This document shows, piece after piece, positions 1-8,418 of a stretch of DNA of 64,000 bases; the stretch's first letter is position 1; each line of letters opens with the position of its first letter. The DNA comes from Streptomyces sp. KMM 9044 (GTDB lineage Bacteria > Actinomycetota > Actinomycetes > Streptomycetales > Streptomycetaceae), in NCBI RefSeq assembly GCF_024701375.2, contig NZ_CP113910.1, positions 4,154,001 to 4,218,000 on the forward strand. The letters are read 5' to 3'. A program made the translations under genes and the position numbers. A model generated the notes under the pieces. The model was given only the letters and a program-made list of their open reading frames with translations, searched no databases and was not told where the DNA came from.

Positions 1-391
1 CATCGCCGCCACGCCCGCGCTGCCCGGCGCCCGCGAGGCCATGGCCGCCGTGCGCGAGGCGGGCGGGCGCGCCGTCGTCGTCACCGCGAAGTACGAGCCG
101 AACGCCAAACTGCACCTGGCCCACCTCGGCATCGAGCCGGACGCCGTGGTCGGCAACCTGTGGGCCGAGCAGAAGGCGCCGGCGCTGCGCGAGCACGGCG
201 CGGGCGTGTACGTCGGCGACCACGTGGGTGACGTACGCGGCGCGCGGACCGCCGGCGCACTGTCCGTCGCCGTCGCCACCGGCCCCTGCGACCCCGCGGA
301 ACTGCGGGAGGCCGGCGCGGACGTCGTCCTCACCGACCTGACCGAGTTCCCCCGCTGGTTCTCGGCCCACGCGGCCGGAACCCGGGCCTGA
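1..391 (+). CDS. HAD-family hydrolase, C-terminal part
   Basis: The reading frame is open from the first bases of the window and ends at TGA 389-391; the 5' end lies outside. The visible ~129 residues include a VVVTAK segment (HAD motif II threonine), a lysine-containing stretch KYEPNAKLHL, and GDHVGDVRGARTAG, which fits the acidic motif IV of phosphatases. This is the Rossmann-like core of a phosphoglycolate-phosphatase-like cytoplasmic hydrolase. The nucleophile motif DxDxT is not in the window, so the substrate cannot be judged. A strong convergent hairpin follows at 516-553. Confidence 0.75.
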   Translation, partial: IAATPALPGAREAMAAVREAGGRAVVVTAKYEPNAKLHLAHLGIEPDAVVGNLWAEQKAPALREHGAGVYVGDHVGDVRGARTAGALSVAVATGPCDPAELREAGADVVLTDLTEFPRWFSAHAAGTRA

Positions 392-515
392 TGCGTGGCG
401 GCGCGTGCCCGGCCCCAGCCCCACCGAAACGGTGAGGTCAGGGCACCGTCAAGAGCGACGGCCCGGGTCTCGCGCTCCGGGCCGTCGCCCGACGTGCCGC
501 CCGACGAGCGCACGT

Positions 516-553
516 CCGCCTGTGGCCCGCACCCGTGCGCGGGCCACAGGCGG
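516..553. terminator. Bidirectional hairpin terminator
   Basis: Two perfect 15-base arms (516-530 and 539-553) surround an 8-base loop, followed on the plus strand by a short T-rich stretch. It lies between the end of the HAD gene and, on the minus strand, ten bases past a stop codon at 564-566, so it could terminate both convergent transcripts. Confidence 0.6.
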
Positions 554-563
554 TCCGTTTCCG

Positions 564-701
564 TCAGCGGAGCCCGCGCGAGACCAGCAGGCCGCACGCG
601 TCCGTCACGCTCTCACACGCGGCGTCGCCCGCGGCCAGTACGGCGCGATCGGTGTCGGTGAAGGCGGGCTTGCCAACCTGGCGTTGCAGGGCTAGCTCCA
701 T
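564..701 (-). pseudogene. Short reading frame with integrase-like start (remnant)
   Basis: A 45-codon minus-strand frame starts at ATG 701-699 with a GGAGG-like stretch just upstream and stops at 564-566. Its first residues (MELALQRQVGKPAFTDTDRA) closely resemble the N-terminal linker of integrase-core transposases ('LQRQV...F...DRALLA'). The remainder (ending CGLLVSRGLR) does not fit that family and may be the 3' end of an older gene. I read it as a junction of an integrase fragment with other coding DNA. The family assignment rests on about 20 residues only. Confidence 0.35.
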
Positions 702-864
702 CCTCCGCGGGTCACTCTTTTGCACAGCCTCCGGGCTGGATCGCGGTCCTGAAGCGATCGTGCTTCGGCGGGTTCTGCACCGCGGACCGCTGCGCTGATC
801 GGTGGCTGACCAGCTGTGATCAGTTGATCTTCCCGAACGGGTGACCTGCGGAGGACGGAGCTAG
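692..864. mobile_element. 173-bp inverted-repeat element (MITE-like) with CTAG at both ends
   Basis: CTAGCTCC...GGGTCAC at 692-715 is matched in inverted orientation by 841-864 with two mismatches over 24 bases. CTAG stands at both outer ends (692-695 and 861-864), as expected for a 4-bp target duplication with ~20-bp terminal repeats. The 125-base interior has no convincing coding potential. Size and structure fit a non-autonomous miniature element; its autonomous parent is not visible here. Confidence 0.5.
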
Positions 865-2401
865 CGGCAAGGCCGTGAAGTTTGCGGCTGGGTCAGGTTG
901 TCAAGGGCCTGCAGGTGCCAGGATTTCGATGCCGGTGGTGGCCTTGTAGTTGGTCCGGTCGATGCGGGGCCCTCGCGCCTGGTACTTCGAGATGGCGCGT
1001 TTGACGATGCGGGGGCTGACTCGCAGTCGCCGTGCGGGAAGCAGGCCGGCCAGGACGTGTCGGCCGATGGTGCCTGCGAGGTCGATGACGGTGTCGGCGA
1101 TGACGCCTGCGGCCAGGATGACCTGGTCGCGGGCGGCCTGCCACGCGATGGAGAAGCCGGCGCGGTCTGGATCGGTGCCTGGCCGGGTGCTGGTGGCGTC
1201 GGCCATTGCGGTGCGCAGTAGCTGGTAGACCACGAGCAGGGCGTAGATCTCCTGGTCGATGCCCTCGGGTGTGCGGGCCCGCAGGACGCGGCTGCCGAGG
1301 ATGGTCGACTTCAGTTCCAGGTAGGCGGTTTCGATCTCCCAGTGCTGGTGGTACAGGGTGGCGAGTTCGGCTGCCGGGTGGCGGTGGTGGTCGAGCAGGG
1401 TGGTGGCGAGCCGGTAGAGGCCGGTGTGCTTCCCGGCGGCGGTGGTGATGGTGATCTCGCAGTCGACGACGCGCACGCATGTGGGGCCGAGCATGGAGAG
1501 GTAGGAGCCGTCCCGGTAGCGGGTCAGGACGGGCATTCTGCGGCCGTTCTTGAGCCGGACCAGGACACCGGCACCGGTGGCGGCGATGTCGGCCACCAGC
1601 TTCTGGGCGGCGAAGTTGCGGTCGGCGAGCAGGATCATCCCGGGACGCAGGCTGGGCAGCAGGCGTGGTGCGTAGGTGGTCTCGCCCGCGGTGGTGGGGC
1701 CGAAGACCGCGTCGATGAGGGTGCGGGTGCCGCAGGCGACCAGGGCGAGCAGGCGGACCTGCGGGTATCCGGTCCCGCCGTGGTTGCCCGCTTGCTTGCT
1801 GAACCTCGTCAGGACGGCGGGGGTGTCGGGCACGGTCAGGATGGTGCCGTCGAGCGCGACCACCGGCAGCCCGCGCCACCACACACCGGCGGTGCCGATG
1901 CCGGCGGCCGGGCCGCGCAGCAGGTCGAACAGCCACCGCAGCGGCTTCGCTCCGACGCGTCGGCGGGCCTGGGCCAGCGCGCTCGCCGAGGGCGCGGCGA
2001 GGGGCAGGCCGGCCAGCGCGCCTGTGAGCTTGCGCCACACGCCGGGGTATCCCGCCTCCGGGAACAGGCACGCGGCCAGGGTCAGATAGACCACGACCCG
2101 GGAGGGCAGATCCCGCAGCCGGGCCTGGACTCTCCCTGTCGCGCGCAGGGCCTCGTCGACCATCTCGAAAGGTAGGAGTTGGGTGAGCTCACCGAGATGA
2201 CCGGGCGCAAACCGGCCTCCAGCCACCGTGACGACACGTGTGATGGCAGACTGTCCGGACAGCGGAGCCTCCGGTCTTTGTGAACGGCTTGTCTTGGTCG
2301 ACTGCCAGTTCTACCGGGGCTCCGCTCCTCATGTCCGGCGAAAACGGAGCTTACGGCCCTCTGGACAACCCAGCCTGAGCCTTAACTTCACGGCCTTGGG
2401 G
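865..2401. mobile_element. IS4-type insertion sequence flanked by CTAG
   Basis: The element carries one transposase gene and ends in imperfect inverted repeats. The left end (865-881) and the complement of the right end (2385-2401) share a 13-14 base block, AAGGCCGTGAAGTT. CTAG flanks both sides (861-864 and 2402-2405), giving a 1537-bp element with a 4-bp target duplication. The right CTAG contains the stop codon of the neighbouring membrane-protein gene. About 170 bases between transposase start and right end appear non-coding. Confidence 0.75.
901..2226 (-). CDS. IS4-family transposase
   Basis: This 441-residue DDE transposase has an N-terminal IS4-type domain (about residues 1-100) followed by an RNase-H-like catalytic domain. 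Candidate acidic residues are visible: VVALDGT, LLADRNF and the YHQHWEIETAYLELK block. In the last block the usual YxxR arginine is histidine. The start is GTG at 2226-2224. It is the only gene of the 865-2401 element and has no internal stops or frameshifts, so it may be active, although the R-to-H change at a normally conserved position leaves doubt. Confidence 0.85.
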   Translation of the reverse strand: MAGGRFAPGHLGELTQLLPFEMVDEALRATGRVQARLRDLPSRVVVYLTLAACLFPEAGYPGVWRKLTGALAGLPLAAPSASALAQARRRVGAKPLRWLFDLLRGPAAGIGTAGVWWRGLPVVALDGTILTVPDTPAVLTRFSKQAGNHGGTGYPQVRLLALVACGTRTLIDAVFGPTTAGETTYAPRLLPSLRPGMILLADRNFAAQKLVADIAATGAGVLVRLKNGRRMPVLTRYRDGSYLSMLGPTCVRVVDCEITITTAAGKHTGLYRLATTLLDHHRHPAAELATLYHQHWEIETAYLELKSTILGSRVLRARTPEGIDQEIYALLVVYQLLRTAMADATSTRPGTDPDRAGFSIAWQAARDQVILAAGVIADTVIDLAGTIGRHVLAGLLPARRLRVSPRIVKRAISKYQARGPRIDRTNYKATTGIEILAPAGP

Positions 2402-2659
2402 CTAGGCCTGCTTCGCGGCGGCGCGGGCCTGACGGCGTCCCGCCGCGGCCGAACGCAGCACGCCGACGCCCGCCATCAGGAATCCGACGCCCATGAGCAT
2501 GCTCAGTACGAACATGTACGTCGGAAAGGCGTCGATTTTGAGGAACAGCGGTGCCACCGTGACCAGAGTGGCCACAGCGCCGATGATGAAGACGATGCCG
2601 CCGGCACGGACCAGGCCGTCTCCGGGAGCCGGGGAATTCGCTTGGGTTTTGTCAGCCAC
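2402..2659 (-). CDS. Small two-helix membrane protein
   Basis: The protein has about 85 residues with a short hydrophilic start, two hydrophobic segments (about residues 17-40 and 45-68) and a basic Arg/Ala tail, so an inner-membrane protein with a positively charged cytoplasmic end is likely. I chose GTG 2659-2657 (VADKTQANS); an upstream ATG at 2692 would add an unlikely basic leader. The stop TAG lies inside the CTAG target duplication of the adjacent IS, so insertion left the protein unchanged. It is divergent from the cold-shock gene. No function can be assigned. Confidence 0.7.
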   Translation of the reverse strand: MADKTQANSPAPGDGLVRAGGIVFIIGAVATLVTVAPLFLKIDAFPTYMFVLSMLMGVGFLMAGVGVLRSAAAGRRQARAAAKQA

Positions 2660-2822
2660 CCGACCAGGGTAGTTCCTGGCGCGAGGGAACAACCCGGCGA
2701 CGTCTTGTCACCGGCCCGAAGACCACTAGCCTTGGTTGCGGCGGGTCACCGGGACCCGCCTGAGCGCTATCAAGAGCCGTTTCAGAAGCAGTTTTCCGAC
2801 GAGTACGAGGACGAGGACGGTC

Positions 2823-3206
2823 GTGCCCACCGGCAAAGTCAAATGGTTCAACAGTGAGAAGGGCTTCGGCTTTCTCTCCCGTGACGACGGCGGGGACGTC
2901 TTCGTCCATTCCTCGGTGCTCCCCGCCGGCCTCGAGACGCTCAAGCCGGGCCAGCGCGTCGAGTTCGGCGTGGTCGCCGGGCAGCGCGGTGACCAGGCCC
3001 TGTCCCTGACCGTCATCGACCCGACCCCGTCGGTCGCGGCGGCCCAGCGCAAGAAGCCCGACGAGCTGGCCTCCATCGTCCAGGACCTGACGACCCTGCT
3101 GGAGAACATCACGCCGATGCTGGAGAGGGGCCGCTATCCGGAGCGCACCTCCGGGAAGCAGATCGCCGGCCTTCTGCGCGCCGTCGCGGACCAGTTGGAC
3201 GTCTAG
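2823..3206 (+). CDS. Cold-shock-domain protein with C-terminal extension
   Basis: The protein has 127 residues. The first ~65 form a typical cold-shock domain with RNP1 (KGFGFLS) and RNP2 (DVFVHSSV) motifs, which bind single-stranded RNA/DNA. About 55 further residues (LTTLLENITPMLERG...LLRAVADQLDV) look helical and are absent from classical ~67-residue CspA proteins. GTG 2823 is chosen because the domain begins immediately (VPTGKVKWFN). In S. coelicolor a gene of this type is, from memory, the neighbour of mqnD; here about 4 kb of extra DNA separates them. Confidence 0.9.
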   Translation: MPTGKVKWFNSEKGFGFLSRDDGGDVFVHSSVLPAGLETLKPGQRVEFGVVAGQRGDQALSLTVIDPTPSVAAAQRKKPDELASIVQDLTTLLENITPMLERGRYPERTSGKQIAGLLRAVADQLDV

Positions 3207-3234
3207 CCCTCCCTCATGCCGGTGACTTAGATCC

Positions 3235-3450
3235 CTGCTGGTGACGTGGCGTCCAGGCGGTGCCTGGACGCCGTGCCCCGGCCAGGTCGGGCCCGAGCCG
3301 GACGAGCGGTTGCCGGACCGGATCGCGGTCGGGCTGCCGACGCGTACGTTTCCACCGGAGTCGGTGGGTCGGATGGTGGCTCGGTGCGGGCGGCGCAATC
3401 GGCTGCTGCCGCCGCCGAGGGTGGTGGTCCGCTTCGTGCCGACGATGTGA
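3235..3450 (+). pseudogene. IS4-type transposase N-terminal relic (left copy)
   Basis: A short open stretch reads WRPGGAWTPCPGQVGP, then LPDRIAVGLPTRTFPPESV and RNRLLPPPRVVVRFV, which matches the N-terminal domain of Streptomyces IS4-family transposases, and stops at 3450. The rest of the transposase is missing. A closely similar copy lies inverted at 7222-7442, so the two relics bracket the two-component system. Confidence 0.55.
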
Positions 3451-3743
3451 TCATGAGCAGCGGTGACGTTCAGCAGGTGTCAGGTGTCGGCTGTCTACGA
3501 TCTTCCGGTGTGGACGGGACGAGCCCTTCGTACTGTCCACGGTGTGGCGGCGCAGCGCCCGTACGGCGTCGGCCGGCACACGCCGGGCCCACCTGCGCCG
3601 TGCCTGGCCCCGGGCCGCCCACCGGCCCGGTGGGCGGCTCTGCGACACGCGACCTTGACGCATCGACGCGCGCTCTGCGGGCCTCCGTCCAGCGACGGCT
3701 GCCCACCGGGCTCGGAGGATCCACTCCGACCCGCGCCGGCGGA
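3451..3743. other. Intergenic, no recognised feature
   Basis: This stretch between the transposase relic and the end of the response regulator contains no gene, RNA or convincing regulatory structure that I can recognise. Confidence 0.4.
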
Positions 3744-4403
3744 TCAGGACGTGGGCCCCAGCCCCGCGTCCCGTGCCAGCAGCGCCGCCTGCACCCGGTT
3801 CGCGCACCGCAACTTCGTCAGGATCCGGCTGACATACGTCTTCACCGTCGCCTCGCTCACATGGATCCGCTCGCCGGCGTCGGCGTTGGACAGCCCCTCG
3901 CCGAGCAGTCCGAGCACCTCGAGCTCCCGCTCGGTCAGCGTCTCCAGACGCCGCCGCGCTGCCTCACCGCGCGCCGCGGCCTGCCCCGACGCGAGCGAGT
4001 CGACCACGTGCCGTGTGGCGGCCGGCGACAGATACGCGTCTCCGGCCGCGGCCGCCCGCACCGCCTGGATCAGCTCGTCGGGCGCCGAGTCCTTCAGGAG
4101 GAATCCGGCGCCGCCATGGCTCAGTGCGCGCAGCACGTTCTCCCGTTCGCCGAAGGTCGTCAGGATCAGCGGCCGGACGGACGGCGCGGCCCGCCGCATC
4201 TCGGCCAGTGCGGACAACCCGTCCAGCACGGGCATCTGGATGTCGAGCAGGGCCACGTCGACGGCGTGTGCCCGGACCAGATCGACCGCCTCGCGGCCGT
4301 TGCCGGCCTCCGCCACGACGTCGATGTCCTCGGCGGAGGTAAGGATCATCCGAATGCCTGCCCGGATGAGCGGTTCGTCGTCCGCGACGAGGACCCTGAT
4401 CAC
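3744..4403 (-). CDS. NarL/LuxR-family response regulator
   Basis: A 219-residue regulator. The receiver domain (residues 1-120) has the acidic pair in VLVADDEP, the phospho-acceptor Asp in LLDIQMP and the conserved Lys in FLLKDS. A C-terminal LuxR helix-turn-helix follows (LTERELEVLGLLGEGLSNADAGERI...VKTYVSRIL). GTG 4403-4401 follows a GGGAGAG ribosome site; upstream in-frame sequence is basic and unlikely to be translated. It is co-directional with and 113 bases downstream of the histidine kinase, forming a cognate two-component pair that probably activates transcription in response to an unknown signal. Confidence 0.9.
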   Translation of the reverse strand: MIRVLVADDEPLIRAGIRMILTSAEDIDVVAEAGNGREAVDLVRAHAVDVALLDIQMPVLDGLSALAEMRRAAPSVRPLILTTFGERENVLRALSHGGAGFLLKDSAPDELIQAVRAAAAGDAYLSPAATRHVVDSLASGQAAARGEAARRRLETLTERELEVLGLLGEGLSNADAGERIHVSEATVKTYVSRILTKLRCANRVQAALLARDAGLGPTS

Positions 4404-4516
4404 AGCTCTCCCGCAAGGCTTCCGGCGACAATGAGCAAGACAACCGCCGCGTCGCGTCTCCGAACGGCGCGGCGGTCGAACACTCAACCATACTCAAGGC
4501 AACTCACGTCCCGGGA

Positions 4517-6274
4517 CTATGTCTTGACCATGTAGGACCGCTTCTGGACCAGCTCCCCGTCCCGGAAGCAGAAGCGGAAGACTAGCTCCTCGTCCAGACC
4601 GTCCGGCATCTCCGTCGACAGGAGGACCAGGCATGCCGCGCCCTTCGGCTTCGCGGGCCCTCCGCCGTCCAGACCCTCGGTCAGGAACGACTCACCGTCC
4701 GGCAGCTCACCCCGCACGGCCGACTCGGCATCGCCGACCCGCACCGAGTGGTAGACCGACGGTTCGATCATGGCCCTGCCGCTCTCCTCCATCAGCTCGC
4801 GGATCCCCACGACGGCCAGCGCCCCGAGAGCGACGGCAACCAGCAGTGCGCTGCCGCACCCGATCACGAGGCCCTTCTTCCTGCTTCCCATGGCGATGTC
4901 GAGCTCCTTCTGCCTGTCCGGCGGACCGGACCAGTCGATGACCGCTCCACCGTCGCCGGACAGCGCCCCGTCGCTCTGCCCCCGGAAGTCGTTCTCCGCA
5001 TCGACGAATGTCGTTGCGGCCCACCCCGAGCCTGCCCGACCCGGGCCGCCGTCCGGCGCGTGCGGCCGCCGGGACCCGTACGGCAGTACGCCCGCGACCC
5101 GGAAACCGCCGTCGGCCGCCGGCCCGGCGTGCACCATGCCGCCGACCAGCCGGGCCCGCTCCTCCAGCCCGGTCAGCCCCTGCCCTCCGCTCACCACGAT
5201 CCGCTCACCACCGGCCGTCGCGGGTACCGGCCCGTTGGCGACCTCGGCCACCAGCGAGTCCGGCTCGTATCGCAGTTCCACGACGATCGAGGTCCCCGGT
5301 GCGTGCTTCAACGCGTTGGTCAACGCCTCCTGCACGATCCTGTACGCCGCATGGTCCGCGGCGGGAGCCAGCGGCCGTGCCTCGCCCGTGCGCCGCAGTT
5401 CCACGGCCGCCCCCGCGCCCCGCGACGCCTCCACCAGGCCGTCGATCCCCGCCACGCCCCGGGCCGCGGGCTCCGCGTCGTCCTCGCGCTCCTGCGCCTG
5501 CGTACCGTCGCGCAGGATGCCGACGGCCTCGCGCAGTTCGTGCATCGCCGCCCTGGCCGCCTCCCGCAGCACCCCGACCGCCTCGTGCTGTCTGCTCGTC
5601 AGATCCCGGTCCACCTCCAGCGCGCCCGTGTGCACGGCGATCAGCGCCAACTGGTGGCCGAGGCTGTCGTGCATGTCCTGGGCTATCCGCTGCCGCTCCC
5701 GCAAGCGCGCGTGGGACGCGATCATCTCGCGTTCACGCAGCAGTTGGGCGTTGTGCTCATGCAGCGCGTGCAGGAGCGTGCGTCGTTGGGTGCGGTAGCG
5801 GCCGGCGAGGCCGGGCACGACGGCCGTCGCCAGGAACGCGAGCGTGGCGAACAGCAGCACGTGCAGCACGTGCAGCGCGGACAGGGCGGACACGGACAGG
5901 GCGGACATCTCCTGCTGGACGGACAGCCCCGCATAGAGCACGTACGAGGCCGCGAACGACGCGAGCGCCCGCCGCGGCGCCGCGACCCTCGGGCCCGCCG
6001 ACCAGCCCGTGACCGTCAACAGAACCCAGAAACCGCTGAGCAGGCCGGTGACCGCGCCCGTGAACACCAGCACGCTCGCCGGGAACACCCGTCGCAGCAG
6101 AGACATCACAGCGGCGGCCACTGCCACGACGGCCATCCACAGCGCGCCGTCGCCCCGTGCGCCCAGCGCCGCCGACAGGGCCACCACCAGAGCCAGGACC
6201 ACCTCGGCGACGATCTGCCGCCGGGACCACATGTCCGCCACGACCAGGTGTTTCCAGATGTCGCGGGCCGTCAT
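4517..6274 (-). CDS. Membrane sensor histidine kinase with extra membrane-anchored C-terminal segment
   Basis: The frame encodes about 585 residues from ATG 6274. Several transmembrane helices come first, then a HisKA_3 block (RQRIAQDMHDSLGHQLALI), an N-box (YRIVQEALTNALKHAPG) and a G-box (GGQGLTGLEERARLVGG), all typical of NarL-type kinases. The kinase should end near VAGVLPYG. Instead the frame continues about 170 residues through a linker, a new hydrophobic helix (LVIGCGSALLVAVALGALAV) and a probably extracytoplasmic tail. An internal ATG at 4891 preceded by AAGGAG suggests a second, once-separate small membrane-protein gene that now reads in frame with the kinase. Confidence 0.85.
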   Translation of the reverse strand: MTARDIWKHLVVADMWSRRQIVAEVVLALVVALSAALGARGDGALWMAVVAVAAAVMSLLRRVFPASVLVFTGAVTGLLSGFWVLLTVTGWSAGPRVAAPRRALASFAASYVLYAGLSVQQEMSALSVSALSALHVLHVLLFATLAFLATAVVPGLAGRYRTQRRTLLHALHEHNAQLLREREMIASHARLRERQRIAQDMHDSLGHQLALIAVHTGALEVDRDLTSRQHEAVGVLREAARAAMHELREAVGILRDGTQAQEREDDAEPAARGVAGIDGLVEASRGAGAAVELRRTGEARPLAPAADHAAYRIVQEALTNALKHAPGTSIVVELRYEPDSLVAEVANGPVPATAGGERIVVSGGQGLTGLEERARLVGGMVHAGPAADGGFRVAGVLPYGSRRPHAPDGGPGRAGSGWAATTFVDAENDFRGQSDGALSGDGGAVIDWSGPPDRQKELDIAMGSRKKGLVIGCGSALLVAVALGALAVVGIRELMEESGRAMIEPSVYHSVRVGDAESAVRGELPDGESFLTEGLDGGGPAKPKGAACLVLLSTEMPDGLDEELVFRFCFRDGELVQKRSYMVKT

Positions 6275-6716
6275 CGTCACATTCACACGCCAACGGTAGG
6301 TGTCAACGCCCTTGCTTGAAGCATCCGTTCGTCGCACCGGTGTCCGACGAAAGTCGCATCGTCCGGCCGTGCGGGGAACGACCGACGGCGGCAGCACGGC
6401 GCATCGGCCGACCGGCAGCGTCGGGACGGACCGCACGAACACCCCCGAGAGCGATGTGGGCCCTCAGCAGTTCCCCAGCAGTTCCACCAGCGGTTCCTCA
6501 TCCCGCGGAAGGTGACGCCGACGGCCGGTCACCACCACCACCACGGTCGGGGCAGGCGCTGCCGCGGACGCCCGAGCCGTCGCCGTTGGTCGCGGCGGAC
6601 CGCGACTTCCGGGGACTGCTCTCGGCCGCCGCGGTGACGATGGTTCAGCAGAGCAGGCGCAACGCCCAGCAGCGCACGACCGGGCCGGGCAAGAGACGAC
6701 GAGCGGGAGACACCAC
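6275..6716. other. Divergent intergenic region of the two-component system
   Basis: The 440 bases between the kinase start and the truncated LURP-one-like gene hold no supported gene. The segment nearest the kinase is the likely promoter region, but no clear -35/-10 pair or operator could be picked out. Confidence 0.35.
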
Positions 6717-6999
6717 GTGGACAACGCGCAACTGCAGGCACACGAGCGGTTCGACGTCCGGCAGAGAACGGCCCTCATGGCCAACCGGTACGTGGTGACC
6801 GTGGCCCGTCCGGACGGCTCCGGGGACGAGGTCGTCGCCTTCGCCCAGCAGGAATGGGCGACACTCAAGGAAAAGGTGAACATCTACACCGACGAGTCCA
6901 AGGACCACGTCCTGTGCAGCTTCGAGGCCCGCCAGATCCTCGACGCCGGCGCCGTCTACGACGTGCGGGACGAGGCGGGCGACATCATCGGGTCGTTTG
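6717..6999 (+). pseudogene. LURP-one/scramblase-like protein, 3'-truncated
   Basis: From GTG 6717 the frame encodes residues typical of the first half of bacterial LURP-one-related (phospholipid-scramblase-like) proteins: RYVVTVARPDG, VVAFAQQEWATLKEKVNIYT, ARQILDAGAVYDVRDE and IIGSF. Homologues continue into a second half-barrel. Here similarity stops at about base 6999, where unrelated sequence leading into the inverted transposase relic begins; the fused open frame runs to 7481. The gene looks cut by an insertion or deletion, and the product is unlikely to fold fully. Confidence 0.55.
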
Positions 7000-7221
7000 C
7001 GGATGCGGCTCCTCTGCGGGGAGGGCTGAGCAGGGCAGCCGACTGGTCGCCCGGTGACCGGTGGTGTCGTGTGGCCGGCGGTGTCGTCCTCCGCCGTTTC
7101 GCGCGGGAGCGAGGAGACGCCGGACGTGCCCGCCGACCGTCTCCGACCGGTACGAGCCGTCGGGAAGTTCCTCACGCACCGGCGGCACCTGGTGGGGGCG
7201 GATTCGTCACAGCAGGTCCGT

Positions 7222-7442
7222 GCCGCCGGCACGGAACAGACCACCGCCCGCGGCGGGAGCAGCCGACTGCGCCGCCCCTTTCGCCCGCGCCGAGCCACCA
7301 CCCGATCCACCCACTCCGGTGGGAACGCACGCGCCGGCAACCCGACCGCGGTCCGGTCCGGCAGCCGCTGCCCGTCCGACCCGGGCTCGACCTGCCCAGG
7401 ACGCGGAGTCCAGGCACCTCCCGGACTCCACGTCACCAGCAG
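7222..7442 (-). pseudogene. IS4-type transposase N-terminal relic (right, inverted copy)
   Basis: On the minus strand the sequence reads WSPGGAWTPRPGQVEP, LPDRTAVGLPARAFPPEWV and SRLLPPRAVVCSVP, aligning along its length with the relic at 3235-3450. Both begin with the same outer bases (CTGCTGGTGACGTGG) and face each other. Only the N-terminal transposase part remains in each. Confidence 0.55.
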
Positions 7443-7497
7443 AAACCCTTGAGCCACCGGGAGGGGAGGGCCGGCCCTTGACCGTCCGCGCCCGTGC

Positions 7498-8418
7498 CTA
7501 CGGGAACCGCAGTGCGTCCGGGCCGAGGGGCGGGACCAGTCCCTCGGCCGCCGCCCGTGTCAGCAGGCCCCGCACCGCCGCGTAGCCGTCCTCGCCGAGG
7601 TCGGCGGTGAACTCGTTGACGTACAGGCCGATGTGCTGGTCGGCGACGGCCGGGTCCATCTCCTGGGCGTGCTCCATGACGTACGGGCGGGTCGCCTCGG
7701 GGTCCTCCCAGGCGGCCCGTACGGAGGTGCGGACCGAGTCGGCGAGCCGGGTCAGGGTCGCCGTTCCGAGGGACCGCTTGGCGATGATCGCGCCGAGCGG
7801 GATCGGCAGCCCGGTCGTCCGCTCCCAGTGCTCGCCCATGTCGGCGAGCTTGCGCAGCCCGTAGTTCCGGTACGTGAAGCGCGCCTCGTGGATCACGAGT
7901 CCCGCGTCGACCTTCCCGTCCCGCACGGCCGGCATGATCTCGTGGAACGGCATGACGACGATCTCGCCGACCGGGCCGGGCAGGGTGTCCGCCGCCCAGA
8001 GGCGGAAGAGCAGGTACGCCGTCGACTTCTCGCTCGGCACCGCGACCGTACGGCCGCTGAGGTCCGTCCCCTCCTCCTGCCGCGTCAGCACCAGTGGGCC
8101 GCAGCCCCGGCCGAGCGCGCCCCCGCAGGGCAGCAGGGCGTACTCGTCGAGGACGTAGGGGAGGGCCGCGTACGACACCTTCAGCACGTCGAGCTCGCCG
8201 CGCTCGGCCATGCCGTTGGTGATGTCGATGTCGGCGAAGGTGACGTCGAGCGCGGGCGCGCCGGGGACGCGGCCGTGCGCGAGGGCGTCGAAGACGAAGG
8301 TGTCGTTGGGGCAGGGGGAGTACGCGATGCCGAGCGGGCGGCCGTCGGTCACGGACCCACGCTCGCCGGACTCGCCGGACTCGCCGGACTCGCTGGGGTT
8401 ACGGGGTTCAGTGGTCAT
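7498..8418 (-). CDS. mqnD: 1,4-dihydroxy-6-naphthoate synthase
   Basis: MqnD converts cyclic de-hypoxanthine futalosine to 1,4-dihydroxy-6-naphthoate in the futalosine route to menaquinone. The 306-residue protein has the periplasmic-binding-protein-like fold of the family, with diagnostic GIAYSPCPNDTFVFDAL, DVLKVSYAALPYVL and VIHEARFTY segments. An N-terminal tract of Ser-Glu-Gly triplets (residues 8-20) comes from 9-base repeats. Its ATG lies inside the end of mqnB (11-base overlap), indicating translational coupling within the mqnB-mqnD operon. Cytoplasmic. Confidence 0.95.
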   Translation of the reverse strand: MTTEPRNPSESGESGESGERGSVTDGRPLGIAYSPCPNDTFVFDALAHGRVPGAPALDVTFADIDITNGMAERGELDVLKVSYAALPYVLDEYALLPCGGALGRGCGPLVLTRQEEGTDLSGRTVAVPSEKSTAYLLFRLWAADTLPGPVGEIVVMPFHEIMPAVRDGKVDAGLVIHEARFTYRNYGLRKLADMGEHWERTTGLPIPLGAIIAKRSLGTATLTRLADSVRTSVRAAWEDPEATRPYVMEHAQEMDPAVADQHIGLYVNEFTADLGEDGYAAVRGLLTRAAAEGLVPPLGPDALRFP

